Positions 44,000-52,754 of a DNA stretch of 64,000 nucleotides are shown here, piece by piece. The notes beneath the pieces were generated by a model that saw only the letters and a list, made by a program, of their open reading frames with translations, had not been told where the DNA came from and searched no databases. Source of the stretch: an uncultured Psychrobacter sp. (GTDB taxonomy: Bacteria > Pseudomonadota > Gammaproteobacteria > Pseudomonadales > Moraxellaceae); the NCBI GenBank assembly GCA_947501045.1, contig CANMUI010000008.1, forward strand, positions 72,558-136,557, written 5' to 3'. Numbering within the stretch: position 1 is the stretch's first letter; each line of letters opens with the position of its first letter. Both the position numbers and the translations under genes were made by a program.

Positions 44000-45536
44000 A
44001 ACCCAACTCCTTTAAAAACCCTGCCATCTCAGTCTCTAAACTCTCCAATTCAGCCTTTAACTCAAGACGCTCAGCACGTACCGCATCCAAATCAATCTCC
44101 GCCTCTTCTTCAAAAGTATCGACATAGCGTGGAATATTGAGGTTAAAGTCATTTTCTTTAATCTCATCAAAGCTCGCTAGATAAGCGTATTTATCGACAT
44201 TTTTCCGTGCCTTATACGTCTCAATGATTTTAGCAATATTGCTATCTGTGAGCTGGTTTTGGTTCTTACCTGATTTAAACTCATTGCTGGCATCGATAAA
44301 CAGTACGGAGTCATCAACTTTACCACTGACAGGATCGGTTTTATTCTTCTTAAAGATAAGAATAGTGGCTGGAATACCCGTACCAAAAAACAGCTTTTCA
44401 GGTAAGCCAATCACCGTATCGAGCAAGTTTTCTTCGATAAGTTGCTGACGGATTTTACCTTCACTGGACGCACGGAATAGCACACCATGCGGTACGACCA
44501 CGCCCATTCTGCCAGTGCTAGGTTTAAGCGTTTCAATCATATGACTGATAAAGGCATAATCGCCCTTGGTCTTGGGCGGGACACCGCGATGGAAGCGACC
44601 ATAGGGATCGCTGCTGGCATCTTCATGACCCCATTTATCCAGTGAAAACGGTGGGTTGGCCGTCACCACATCGAACTGTAATAAATGCTTGCCGTCTTTG
44701 TCGAGTAGCAGTGGATTACGGATGGTATCGCCCCACTCGATACGGTGGTTGTCCTCACCGTGTAGGAACATATTCATCTTGGCCAGTGCCCATGTCGAGC
44801 CAATGGCTTCTTGACCGTATAGTGCATACTTCTTAGAGTTTGAGTTTTTGCGTACCATCGCCCCGCACTTAATGAGCAGCGACCCTGAACCACAGGCTGG
44901 ATCACAGATTTCGTCACCTTCGACAGGCTCAAGGATAGTCGCTAGCAAGTTAGACACTTCTGGCGGCGTATAGAACTCACCAGCCGTCGCCCCACTACTG
45001 GCGGCAAAGTGCTTGATTAAGTACTCGTAAGCATTACCAATCACGTCCAAACTACCGACCCGCTCGGCACTTAGATTGAGGATCTCTTTGCCAAAATCTT
45101 CTAATAGATGGCGTAGTAGCTCATTCTTTTGCTTTTCTTGACCCAACTTATCAGTGTTGAAGCTAATGTCTTGGAAGACGTTTTTGAGCTTGGTACCGTT
45201 AGCTTCCTCAATCGCATGTAGCGCCTCGTCGATACGTTGACCGTTGCCCGGCTGGTGACGCTGCTCGTATAAATCCCAAAAGCTTGCGCCCTCAGGTAAT
45301 ACAAAACGCTGCTTGGACATCATCGCGTGGATTAGCTCGGGGTTGTCGCCGAACTGCTCGACTAGCTTGATGTATTCATCTTTATAGACATCAGACAGGT
45401 ACTTGAGGAACAGCATGGTTAAGATAAAGTCTTTATAAGTATCGGCGCTGATGACGCCGCGAAAGGTATCACAGGCGTTCCAGACGGCTTTATTGATATC
45501 GTCTTGATTGATTGGGCTGGTTTGTTTATCAGGCAT
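43989..45536 (-). CDS. hsdM: Type I restriction enzyme M subunit (HsdM)
   Basis: Adenine-N6 methyltransferase subunit. About 515 residues from ATG 45536, which lies ten bases behind AAGGA; an ATG three codons earlier almost touches the site. N-terminal helical domain (VWNACDTFRGVISADTYKDF), AdoMet motif I DPACGSGSLLIK, catalytic motif IV NPPFSLDKW, and a C-terminal helical domain ending in FLKELGYGA. It overlaps hsdS. With HsdS it should protect host DNA; with HsdR it forms the restriction enzyme. Confidence 0.95.
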   Translation of the reverse strand: MPDKQTSPINQDDINKAVWNACDTFRGVISADTYKDFILTMLFLKYLSDVYKDEYIKLVEQFGDNPELIHAMMSKQRFVLPEGASFWDLYEQRHQPGNGQRIDEALHAIEEANGTKLKNVFQDISFNTDKLGQEKQKNELLRHLLEDFGKEILNLSAERVGSLDVIGNAYEYLIKHFAASSGATAGEFYTPPEVSNLLATILEPVEGDEICDPACGSGSLLIKCGAMVRKNSNSKKYALYGQEAIGSTWALAKMNMFLHGEDNHRIEWGDTIRNPLLLDKDGKHLLQFDVVTANPPFSLDKWGHEDASSDPYGRFHRGVPPKTKGDYAFISHMIETLKPSTGRMGVVVPHGVLFRASSEGKIRQQLIEENLLDTVIGLPEKLFFGTGIPATILIFKKNKTDPVSGKVDDSVLFIDASNEFKSGKNQNQLTDSNIAKIIETYKARKNVDKYAYLASFDEIKENDFNLNIPRYVDTFEEEAEIDLDAVRAERLELKAELESLETEMAGFLKELGYGA

Positions 45537-45701
45537 TACTGGCATTTCCTTAAACGGCTATGTACTGTTGAATAGTTTTTATGGTCAGTTATTTTAGCTA
45601 ATAATAGCAGGCTGTAGAATGAATGGCAGATGTTATTGATTCAAAATTCGATTATAGTAGACATTTATAATAGTCTTTTAAATCAGTTAAGGAGTTTAAT
45701 C

Positions 45702-46403
45702 ATGAAAAAATTAGGACTAGGTATAGCCGTAGCGCTAAGTTTAAGTGCTTGCGCTAGTATGAACAATGGCAGCGTAAATCCCAATAGCCCAAACCAGATG
45801 GTCACACAATACCCTGTTGAGACCGCGTTTCTTAATATCTATACCAAAGAGCGCAGCCAGACACTGGAGGCCGTAGTAAACAATCAAACCGCATCAGCGC
45901 AAATTCAAGTGACACCCAAAGGCAATATGGTGTTCGATAATAAACAAGTACAAGGCAGCGAGATAAAAACCACCAATAAGATCAACAATCAAATTGCTAA
46001 TCAATCAGCCGCTATCAACTACTTTACGCTCAATCCATTAGTATTCTACGGCTTTACTGACAGCTCAGGTAAATACTCGCTATCGAACCAAACGACTACT
46101 ATTCCTAAGAGAGCTAGCGTTGGTGACTCTAGTCCCCTAATCACTGAAAACGTCTATAGTGACCGCAGCATGCGTAACAAGGTAGGCACTTATCAGCAAG
46201 ACTGGTCTTTGACGCAAGATAGCAATAATACAGCATGGCTATGTATAAACACCTCAAAAAATCTATTGCTCGCTAACGCAGCTGAGGGCAGCACATCAGA
46301 GTGCTATAAGATCAATCCTCAAGGCGATATATTAGCCAGTAAAACCAGTATCTCCTACCCGACAAAAAGTGGCGTGAAAACAGTAAATTTTGTGAGTAGA
46401 TAG
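45702..46403 (+). CDS. Hypothetical lipoprotein
   Basis: 233 residues starting MKKLGLGIAVALSLSACASM, a lipoprotein signal with lipobox LSAC and Cys17. AAGGAG lies eight bases ahead of the ATG; an in-frame start 24 codons upstream has none. The mature part is Asn/Gln/Ser/Thr-rich and looks beta-rich, with repeated-looking segments around YTKERSQTLEAVVNNQ and NSNNTAWLCINTSKN-like motifs and one cysteine pair (about 190 and 211). No family recognised. A terminator follows 17 bases behind the stop. Confidence 0.75.
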   Translation: MKKLGLGIAVALSLSACASMNNGSVNPNSPNQMVTQYPVETAFLNIYTKERSQTLEAVVNNQTASAQIQVTPKGNMVFDNKQVQGSEIKTTNKINNQIANQSAAINYFTLNPLVFYGFTDSSGKYSLSNQTTTIPKRASVGDSSPLITENVYSDRSMRNKVGTYQQDWSLTQDSNNTAWLCINTSKNLLLANAAEGSTSECYKINPQGDILASKTSISYPTKSGVKTVNFVSR

Positions 46404-46419
46404 TTTTTAACCTCTTAAC

Positions 46420-46451
46420 AAACCCATCTATCTATTAGGTGGGTTTTGTTT
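46420..46451 (+). terminator. Intrinsic terminator behind the lipoprotein gene
   Basis: AAACCCATCT and AGGTGGGTTT form a ten-base stem with one G-T pair and a short AT loop, followed by TTTTGTTTG. Confidence 0.8.
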
Positions 46452-46600
46452 GTCCTAATTGGCTCTTTATAGCAAATACAGTCATTATGATTGGCTTTTG
46501 GATGAATACTAAAAACTATTAAATCCTTAGGTCTTGCTATCTTGTGTTGATAGTTATAAAAACTTAATTCAAAACAATTAAAAGGTCAGGAAAACCCGAT

Positions 46601-47284
46601 ATGGATTTGGTAAGCATCCTTATTTATGACACAACATGGAGTTTTGTCGCTGAGATAATTCTGCGTACCGCTATTATGTTCAGTATGATTATCATTTTCT
46701 TGCGCTTTACTGGCAAGCGCGGCGTGCGCCAACTCTCCATATTTGAGCTGACTATTATTTTATCACTAGGCTCTATCGCAGGCGACCCTATGTTCACCGA
46801 GGATCTGCCTATCATTCAAGCGATTATCATTATGAGCGTGGTCATTGGCCTGTACCGCTTGTGCACGTGGTTTATGATGAAATATCAGCCCTTTGAGAAT
46901 CTATTAGAAGGTCGCGCCGTTTACATTGTCGAAGATGGTCTGTTAGTACTTGATAAGATAAAAAAAGGTAAAATGTCGCATGATGAGTTCTTTGCTGAGA
47001 TGCGGACGCAAGGGGTTGAGCATTTGGGGCAAGTACGTGTCGGCCTACTTGAGACCGATGGTAACTTTAGCTTATTATTGTTTTCGCCTGATGACACCCG
47101 CTATGGTATGCCCATTTTTCCCAAACAATATCAAGCGATTGAGAAGGTAGAGCCGGAGCAACTTTATGCTTGTATGTACTGCGGGCACGTTACTCATCTC
47201 TTTGATCCCAATGAGATTTGTACACGCTGTGATGACGATTGTGAAAACTGGGCACCGGCTATCAATACTGGCATTGTCAGGTAG
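46601..47284 (+). CDS. DUF421 (YetF-like) membrane protein with C-terminal zinc-ribbon-like motif
   Basis: 227 residues. Three N-terminal helices (about 16-35, 48-62, 70-92) carry the DUF421 signature FLRFTGKRGVRQLSIFELT; a cytoplasmic alpha/beta domain follows (LLEGRAVYIVEDG, then MSHDEFFAEMRTQGVEHLGQ). After the usual end of the family there is a tail with Cys191, Cys194, Cys207 and Cys210 (CMYCGH and ICTRCD), a likely zinc ribbon. AAAGG sits about 13 bases ahead of the ATG. Single gene; biochemical role unknown. Confidence 0.85.
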   Translation: MDLVSILIYDTTWSFVAEIILRTAIMFSMIIIFLRFTGKRGVRQLSIFELTIILSLGSIAGDPMFTEDLPIIQAIIIMSVVIGLYRLCTWFMMKYQPFENLLEGRAVYIVEDGLLVLDKIKKGKMSHDEFFAEMRTQGVEHLGQVRVGLLETDGNFSLLLFSPDDTRYGMPIFPKQYQAIEKVEPEQLYACMYCGHVTHLFDPNEICTRCDDDCENWAPAINTGIVR

Positions 47285-47617
47285 CTTGGTATTGAGCGTA
47301 ATAGTTAGATACTTCGATTTAAAACAATTGAGACTTTGAAACAATTGAGAAAATGCAACCTTGGTAATGCTCCGTCTTAGCCTTTCAAAATAAGCATTTT
47401 CGTAATATTAATTATATATAAAACATTGAAAACCTTTTTTGTAACAAGGACTTACTAGAAAGCTTAACAATATACAATTGCGTCGTAACTGTTACCTTTT
47501 CCAATGACTCCTCAACACTAGTAACTTATAAATACCCTATGATGAATGTATAAATATTAGGGGCGTAAAAAAATAACAAGGCCTATAATTTATGCAAATC
47601 CAAATAAGGAAAGTACT
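47285..47617. other. Intergenic region ahead of the Met/His-rich gene
   Basis: 333 AT-rich bases; no gene, repeat or convincing promoter pair was found by eye. A run of seven A lies about 50 bases ahead of the next start. Confidence 0.4.
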
Positions 47618-48079
47618 ATGAAAAAGTTGTTAATGAGTTCAATCGTTGCTGTTTCTAGTTTATTTGCAGTAGCCGCTTGCGCTCAAACTGGCGCTACCAA
47701 TCCTTCGGTAAATACTATGCCTCATCACAATAATATGCCGCAGCATAATATGATGCAGCAACAAGGGCAGATGGGTATGGGCAAGCAAGGTATGATGTCG
47801 CAGCTAAACTTGACTGGAGAGCAACAAAACCAGATGCGCGCGATTATGCAAAGCAATCAGGGCGATTATACACAGAAGCGTAATGCGATGATGCAAGTGC
47901 TCACCCCTGAGCAGCGTCAAAAAATGATGCAAATGCGCTCTCAGCACATGCAGCAAGGTGGGCATATGATGAATCAAGGCGGCATGCACCACAAGGGTAT
48001 GATGCCACAAGGTCATATGATGAATCAGGGTCAAAATGGGCAGATAAATCAAGGTGGGCGTATGGATATGAGCCAGTAA
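47618..48079 (+). CDS. Met/His-rich Spy/CpxP-like envelope protein
   Basis: 153 residues. Signal peptide MKKLLMSSIVAVSSLFAVAA with a possible lipobox VAAC at Cys21. The body is packed with Met, His and Gln (HHNNMPQHNMMQQQ, GGMHHKGMMPQGHMM). Two LTxxQ motifs (LTGEQQNQM and LTPEQRQKM) about 34 residues apart mark the Spy/CpxP chaperone fold. The Met/His clusters suggest copper or silver binding. AAGGAAA precedes the ATG. Function as periplasmic chaperone or metal buffer is inferred. Confidence 0.72.
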   Translation: MKKLLMSSIVAVSSLFAVAACAQTGATNPSVNTMPHHNNMPQHNMMQQQGQMGMGKQGMMSQLNLTGEQQNQMRAIMQSNQGDYTQKRNAMMQVLTPEQRQKMMQMRSQHMQQGGHMMNQGGMHHKGMMPQGHMMNQGQNGQINQGGRMDMSQ

Positions 48080-48150
48080 CGCTACTATTTTGTAGATAAA
48101 TAGACCTTTATAATTTAGCAGAACTATTTTAATTTCTATAGTTTTAACCA

Positions 48151-48182
48151 AGCGTATCAGCTAATCCTGATGCGCTTTTTGC
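48151..48182 (+). terminator. Intrinsic terminator behind the Spy-like gene
   Basis: AGCGTATCAG, loop CTAATC, CTGATGCGCT: a ten-base stem with one G-T pair and a T5 tail. Confidence 0.85.
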
Positions 48183-48212
48183 TGTTTGTACTTTATTATT
48201 GATATACAACAG

Positions 48213-48752
48213 TTAATGGTCAACAGGCGTACCCTCAGTGGTAAACGCGAAGGCTTTATTACTAAAATCACCAATCATAATGGCTTCAATCACAGGTTTT
48301 ACCGTCTCATCTACCCCTTCAACTTCAATGATAAAGTTAGCACCCGAGCCGCCTTTGTCCTCTTCTTTTTCGACGATATAGTTGAGCGTGCCCATAGCTG
48401 GTAGTTCAATAGGGCTGTCCACATAGGGTTTTACAAAAGTGCCATCGGTGTCATAGTAATCAATTTTATTAATATATAACGATTTATCAAGAGTAGTATT
48501 GCGTACACTGAGAGTGGCAGAGAGCAAAACCTTACGGTTTTCTCTGTTGATATAAATATCTGAATAAATGGGTACATAGAAAGTTTGACTATAGCCGAAC
48601 TGGCTACGATCAACTGCTGATGTTATCTCAAGCTCTGCGATTGGATCTTGCTGCTCTTCTGACAGCATCACGTTAGGATCTTGCGAGACCTGATTACAAC
48701 CAACCAATAATACAGCGCTGATTATGGTTGCCGTTATTCCCTGTTTATTCAT
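48213..48752 (-). CDS. DUF3124-like lipoprotein
   Basis: 179 residues from ATG 48752, which has AAGGAGAG five bases ahead; an in-frame TTG ten codons earlier does not. Lipoprotein signal MNKQGITATIISAVLLVGC with lipobox LVGC. The mature part (SQTFYVPIYSDIYINRENRK, then LSATLSVRNTTLDKSLYINK and YIVEKEEDKGGSGANFIIE) has the Y-V-P-x-Y-S and S-V-R-N-T pattern I associate with DUF3124. Single gene, convergent with the Spy-like gene. Function unknown. Confidence 0.75.
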   Translation of the reverse strand: MNKQGITATIISAVLLVGCNQVSQDPNVMLSEEQQDPIAELEITSAVDRSQFGYSQTFYVPIYSDIYINRENRKVLLSATLSVRNTTLDKSLYINKIDYYDTDGTFVKPYVDSPIELPAMGTLNYIVEKEEDKGGSGANFIIEVEGVDETVKPVIEAIMIGDFSNKAFAFTTEGTPVDH

Positions 48753-49015
48753 GACTCTCTCCTTTGAGACGCCCTGATTCAATCCTTGGTCTTCAAACCC
48801 TTAGTGTTGAAACTTGCTATTGACTGGCCTTGATGACATTGATCCTGTCTTAATTCAGTATAGCAGCCCCTCGCCCATTAGTGACCCCTCATTGCTAATT
48901 GTTAGTTAGATGTATATGCCAACTTATGAGGAGAAACATAATGTGACTGAGTAGGTTATAATTCATCAGCAATACTGACTATCAATCAAAACAAGATCAA
49001 TGACGGACAACGCTT

Positions 49016-50527
49016 ATGTTAATGGATATCTTTTTAACCCTGCACTTTATATTGCTGCTATTGATATCTCTGCGCGTGCTTGCCCGTGATAATTTGACCG
49101 CTCCTGCCCGCCTAGCTTGGCTGGTTATACTCTTTATATTGCCTTATGTTGGCGTAGTGGTGTATTGGTTGTTCGGTGAGGTACATCTAGGACGCAATTT
49201 TGAGCGCAATTATAAGCAAGTTATCAATAAGCTACACCAGAACAATCCTGAAGTGCTCGGTAGTGCTACTGCTATAGAAGCTATCAAGCCTGAATATCGA
49301 GCAGCGTTTGCTTACTCTGCCAATGTGACCGGATTTCGCACTACCCTTGGCAACCGCGCCGAATTAATGGCCGATGCAGCAGAAACCAGTAGACGTATGA
49401 TTGCCGATTTTGATGCAGCGACTGATCATATCCATGTGCTGTACTATATTTGGCTTATCGATGGCATGGGAATTGATACCGCGCAAGCGCTGATACGCGC
49501 GGCGAAGCGCGGGGTAACTTGCCGCGCGATGGTTGATGGGATGGGATCACGTAAAATGGTGCGCTCAAAAATATGGCGCGAGATGCAGGAGGCAGGTGTA
49601 CAAGTTAGTGTTGCCCTACCGTTTCGTAACCTTATAAAAGTGCTACTATTTAGCCGTATTGATTTGCGTAATCACCGCAAAATTACGGTGATTGATGGCA
49701 AAATTGGCTACTCGGGCAGTCGCAACTGCGCTGATCCTGAATTCCGTGTCAAACCCAAATATGCGCCGTGGGTAGATATCATGATGCGTATTGAAGGGCC
49801 AATAGTCGCGCAGAATCAGATGCTGTTTGCCAGTGACTGGCTGATGAAAAACCCAGAGACACCGCTTGATAGCTTTCCTTATTTTACCGAGCCATTAACG
49901 ACTATACCTAAACGCTTTGATAAAGATAAAGCTACGACAGAAGATGGAGAGTCTACTGATAGCGACAGTGAGTCAGCTGGTCTTGCCGCGCAAGTGTTTG
50001 CCGATGGCCCCACGCAGCGCCAAGGCACAACGCCGCAGTTTTTAGGTGCGCTGATTAGTCAAGCTGAGCATACGCTGATTATCTCCACACCCTATTTTGT
50101 GCCCGACTACTCGCTTGTCAGTGTGCTCTGTGCGACAGCTTATCGCGGCGTAGAGGTAACGATGATTTTCCCCAAAAAGAACGACTCGTTCATTGTGGCA
50201 GCGACCAGTCACAGTTACTATCTACAACTGCTTGAAGCTGGGGTAAAGATTTATGAATATAAGCCTGGCCTGCTGCACGCCAAGACTTTAACCGTTGATG
50301 GGGAGATTGGTCTTATTGGCTCGACCAACTTAGACCTGCGCAGCTTTGACTTGAATTATGAAAACAACGTGGTCTTTAGCGATAAAGCCTTAACCGCTGA
50401 TATTGTGGAGCGGCAATATCAGTATATCGCTGATTATAAAAGCATCAGCCTTACAGAGGTTAAAAACTGGCCGCTGATTTATAGAATTTGGAATAATGTC
50501 GTGGCGACGATGGGACCGGTACTTTAG
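49016..50527 (+). CDS. cls: Cardiolipin synthase
   Basis: Makes cardiolipin in the inner membrane. 503 residues: two N-terminal helices (about 5-20 and 32-52), then two phospholipase-D active sites, H220-x-K (NHRKITVIDGKIGYSGSRN) and H421-x-K (LHAKTLTVDGEIGLIGSTN). A charged Asp/Glu/Ser insert (about 303-320) lies between the halves. The pattern with two membrane helices and full-length PLD repeats fits ClsA rather than the shorter ClsB. It converges with rlmA six bases away. Confidence 0.93.
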   Translation: MLMDIFLTLHFILLLLISLRVLARDNLTAPARLAWLVILFILPYVGVVVYWLFGEVHLGRNFERNYKQVINKLHQNNPEVLGSATAIEAIKPEYRAAFAYSANVTGFRTTLGNRAELMADAAETSRRMIADFDAATDHIHVLYYIWLIDGMGIDTAQALIRAAKRGVTCRAMVDGMGSRKMVRSKIWREMQEAGVQVSVALPFRNLIKVLLFSRIDLRNHRKITVIDGKIGYSGSRNCADPEFRVKPKYAPWVDIMMRIEGPIVAQNQMLFASDWLMKNPETPLDSFPYFTEPLTTIPKRFDKDKATTEDGESTDSDSESAGLAAQVFADGPTQRQGTTPQFLGALISQAEHTLIISTPYFVPDYSLVSVLCATAYRGVEVTMIFPKKNDSFIVAATSHSYYLQLLEAGVKIYEYKPGLLHAKTLTVDGEIGLIGSTNLDLRSFDLNYENNVVFSDKALTADIVERQYQYIADYKSISLTEVKNWPLIYRIWNNVVATMGPVL

Positions 50528-50533
50528 CTATCG

Positions 50534-51463
50534 TTAAAGGCTTTTTTGCAAAACATAAATGACAAATTTGGCCTCGCTGACACATGGTTTATGGTCAGTA
50601 GCAGCCAGTAGAGCTTGACGTTTGTCAGCACGCGCCCGATAGCTATACGGCGTCATGGTCAATAAATCAGCTAGTGCCTCTGTCGATAAGCGCATGTTAG
50701 CGGTTATACAGTGGGTATCTAACAGTTTAAAATAAGGCGCAAGCTCGTCTAAAAACTTATCTGAATCATGCTCTCGAACCTCATCAAATAACGCCTCACG
50801 TATACTAGCTAGATGTCCTACATCGGGTTTGGCAATAATCAAATAACCGTCTTTTTGTAAGACGTGAGCAAAAGCTGCTGGCAGAATCGGACTAAAAATA
50901 CTGCTGATACCCGTCATACTTTGCGCCCGTAGTGGCAAATGGGCGGCACTAGTTACCAGCGGATAAATAGCAGCCGTTTTATTTGCGTCCTCTTCCTCCT
51001 GTATGTCCTGCTGATAGCGCTGATACCAAAGTCGATTTGCCGCTTTGCTGGTCTTAGCAAGTTCTAGTACAGCAGGTTTACTAATATCAGCCGCTAGCAA
51101 AGTATCTATGCCGGTCTGCGCCATCGCCTCAGTGTAATAGCCTTCGCCGCAGCCAATATCTAGCCAACTGATTGGCTGTTTATTTTTTTTATCTAGTAGC
51201 TTTTGTATTTGCTGACAGATAAGAGTCTGTAATGGCTGATAATAGCCCGCCTTTAAAAAACGCTGCCGCGCCGCTACAGACTCTGGACTATCTCCTGGCG
51301 CTTTGGACTTTTTTTGTTGTACTGGCAATAGATTGATATAGCCTTGACGCGCCACATCAAATGAGTGTGCGGTATGCTTGGCATTAAGACTACCATCACA
51401 GCGCCATGTATCTGGCGCAGGTATGAGGGGGGATTGACAAAGCGGACAGATAAATAAGGACAC
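50534..51463 (-). CDS. rlmA: 23S rRNA (guanine-N1) methyltransferase RlmA family
   Basis: 309 residues from a GTG start with GAGATGG upstream. The N-terminal zinc finger (CPLC ... C ... H) and HSFDVARQGYINLLPVQ motif, then the AdoMet-binding WLDIGCGEGYYTEAM, identify the RlmA family, which methylates G745 or G748 in 23S rRNA helix 35. KKSKAPGDSPESVAARQRFL is also typical. It lies behind mraY on the same strand with a 169-base gap. Which of the two guanines is modified is not certain. Confidence 0.9.
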   Translation of the reverse strand: MSLFICPLCQSPLIPAPDTWRCDGSLNAKHTAHSFDVARQGYINLLPVQQKKSKAPGDSPESVAARQRFLKAGYYQPLQTLICQQIQKLLDKKNKQPISWLDIGCGEGYYTEAMAQTGIDTLLAADISKPAVLELAKTSKAANRLWYQRYQQDIQEEEDANKTAAIYPLVTSAAHLPLRAQSMTGISSIFSPILPAAFAHVLQKDGYLIIAKPDVGHLASIREALFDEVREHDSDKFLDELAPYFKLLDTHCITANMRLSTEALADLLTMTPYSYRARADKRQALLAATDHKPCVSEAKFVIYVLQKSL

Positions 51464-51632
51464 AAACCATCTCAGTGTTATAGTTGATTTATTCTAAAAA
51501 GATACTGTGCAGCTGGTATAAATTTTGCGCAGTCTCTGTCTGCAAAGGCGCAGCACGCAAGGAAAATTTATACCAGCAGTACGATGACATTGACGTATCG
51601 ATTTTTTGTACTGACTATATGTAAATATGAAA

Positions 51633-52751
51633 CTAACGCAGTTTTAGCGTCATCAAACCCAACACCACAAGTACGATAGCAATGATCCAAAACCTCACCA
51701 CAACTTGGGTCTCTTTCCAGCCAATCTCTTCAAAATGATGATGCAGGGGCGCCATACGAAAGATACGTTTTTTGCGCATCTTATAAGAACCAACTTGTAG
51801 CATCACCGATAGAGCTTCAGCGACAAACAATCCACCCATAATGGCAAAAGCAATCTCTTGACGGGTCATTACCGCAATCGTACCTAGCATCGCCCCTAAT
51901 GCCAGCGCGCCCACATCACCCATAAATACCTGAGCGGGGTGAGCGTTAAACCATAAAAACCCAAGTCCTGCCCCAATCATCGCCCCACAAACGATAATGA
52001 CCTCGGAGTTGTAAGTGATATAAGGGACATGTAGATACTCTGAGAATCTAATATCGCCCGATACATAAGCCATCGCTCCCAAACCTGCAGCAACTAGCAC
52101 CACGGGTAATATCGCCAGACCGTCTAGACCATCGGTTAAGTTGACCGCATTGGAGGCACCATTGATCACAAAATAGGTGAAAATAATAAAGCCGATACCG
52201 AACGGGATAACGGAGAAGGGAATGATTAGATTTTTAAAAACTGGAATCAATACATCTTGCATCTCGTGCGTCGTTGCCATACTGGGCTGTATAGAGGCAA
52301 TATAATACAGTGATACGCCTACAAACAGTGCGCCCATAGACAACCAAAAATACTTTTTGCGGGCGATTAATCCCTTCGGATTTTTATACTTAATCTTTAG
52401 CCAATCATCTGTCCAGCCTACTGCTCCAAAGATCACCATGACCACCAGTAAGATCCAAACATAGGGATTACTTAGCCGCGCCCATAGCAGGGTTGCCACG
52501 CCAATAGATGTCAAAATAAGCACCCCGCCCATAGTGGGGGTACCGGTTTTAATTAAGTGTGACTGCGGCCCATCATCGCGTACCGCTTGCCCATACTTCA
52601 AAGTACGCAGATGCTTGATCACACGTCCACCAAAAAACAGACTAAATGCCAGCGCTGTAATCACCGCAAGTAGCGCGCGTAGAGTGAGCGAGGATACAGC
52701 AAAAAATGGCGTGTAGTACTGACCGAGCCATTCAAACAACCAAACTAACAC
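51633..52751 (-). CDS. mraY: Phospho-N-acetylmuramoyl-pentapeptide transferase
   Basis: Membrane enzyme making lipid I. 372 residues, about ten helices; motifs GTPTMGGVLIL, DDWLKIKYKNPKGL, NLTDGLDGLA, FMGDVGALALGAMLG and MAPLHHHFEEIGW with the catalytic aspartates and HHH are present. GTG start at 52751, three bases beyond the murF stop, with its GAGGAG site inside the murF end: translation is coupled. Last cell-wall gene of the cluster. Confidence 0.98.
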   Translation of the reverse strand: MLVWLFEWLGQYYTPFFAVSSLTLRALLAVITALAFSLFFGGRVIKHLRTLKYGQAVRDDGPQSHLIKTGTPTMGGVLILTSIGVATLLWARLSNPYVWILLVVMVIFGAVGWTDDWLKIKYKNPKGLIARKKYFWLSMGALFVGVSLYYIASIQPSMATTHEMQDVLIPVFKNLIIPFSVIPFGIGFIIFTYFVINGASNAVNLTDGLDGLAILPVVLVAAGLGAMAYVSGDIRFSEYLHVPYITYNSEVIIVCGAMIGAGLGFLWFNAHPAQVFMGDVGALALGAMLGTIAVMTRQEIAFAIMGGLFVAEALSVMLQVGSYKMRKKRIFRMAPLHHHFEEIGWKETQVVVRFWIIAIVLVVLGLMTLKLR

Positions 52752-52754
52752 AGC

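Noticed and set aside
47804..48151. 115-codon minus-strand frame over the Spy-like gene
   Set aside because: Leu/His-rich because it mirrors Met/Gln codons of the real gene; no ribosome site.
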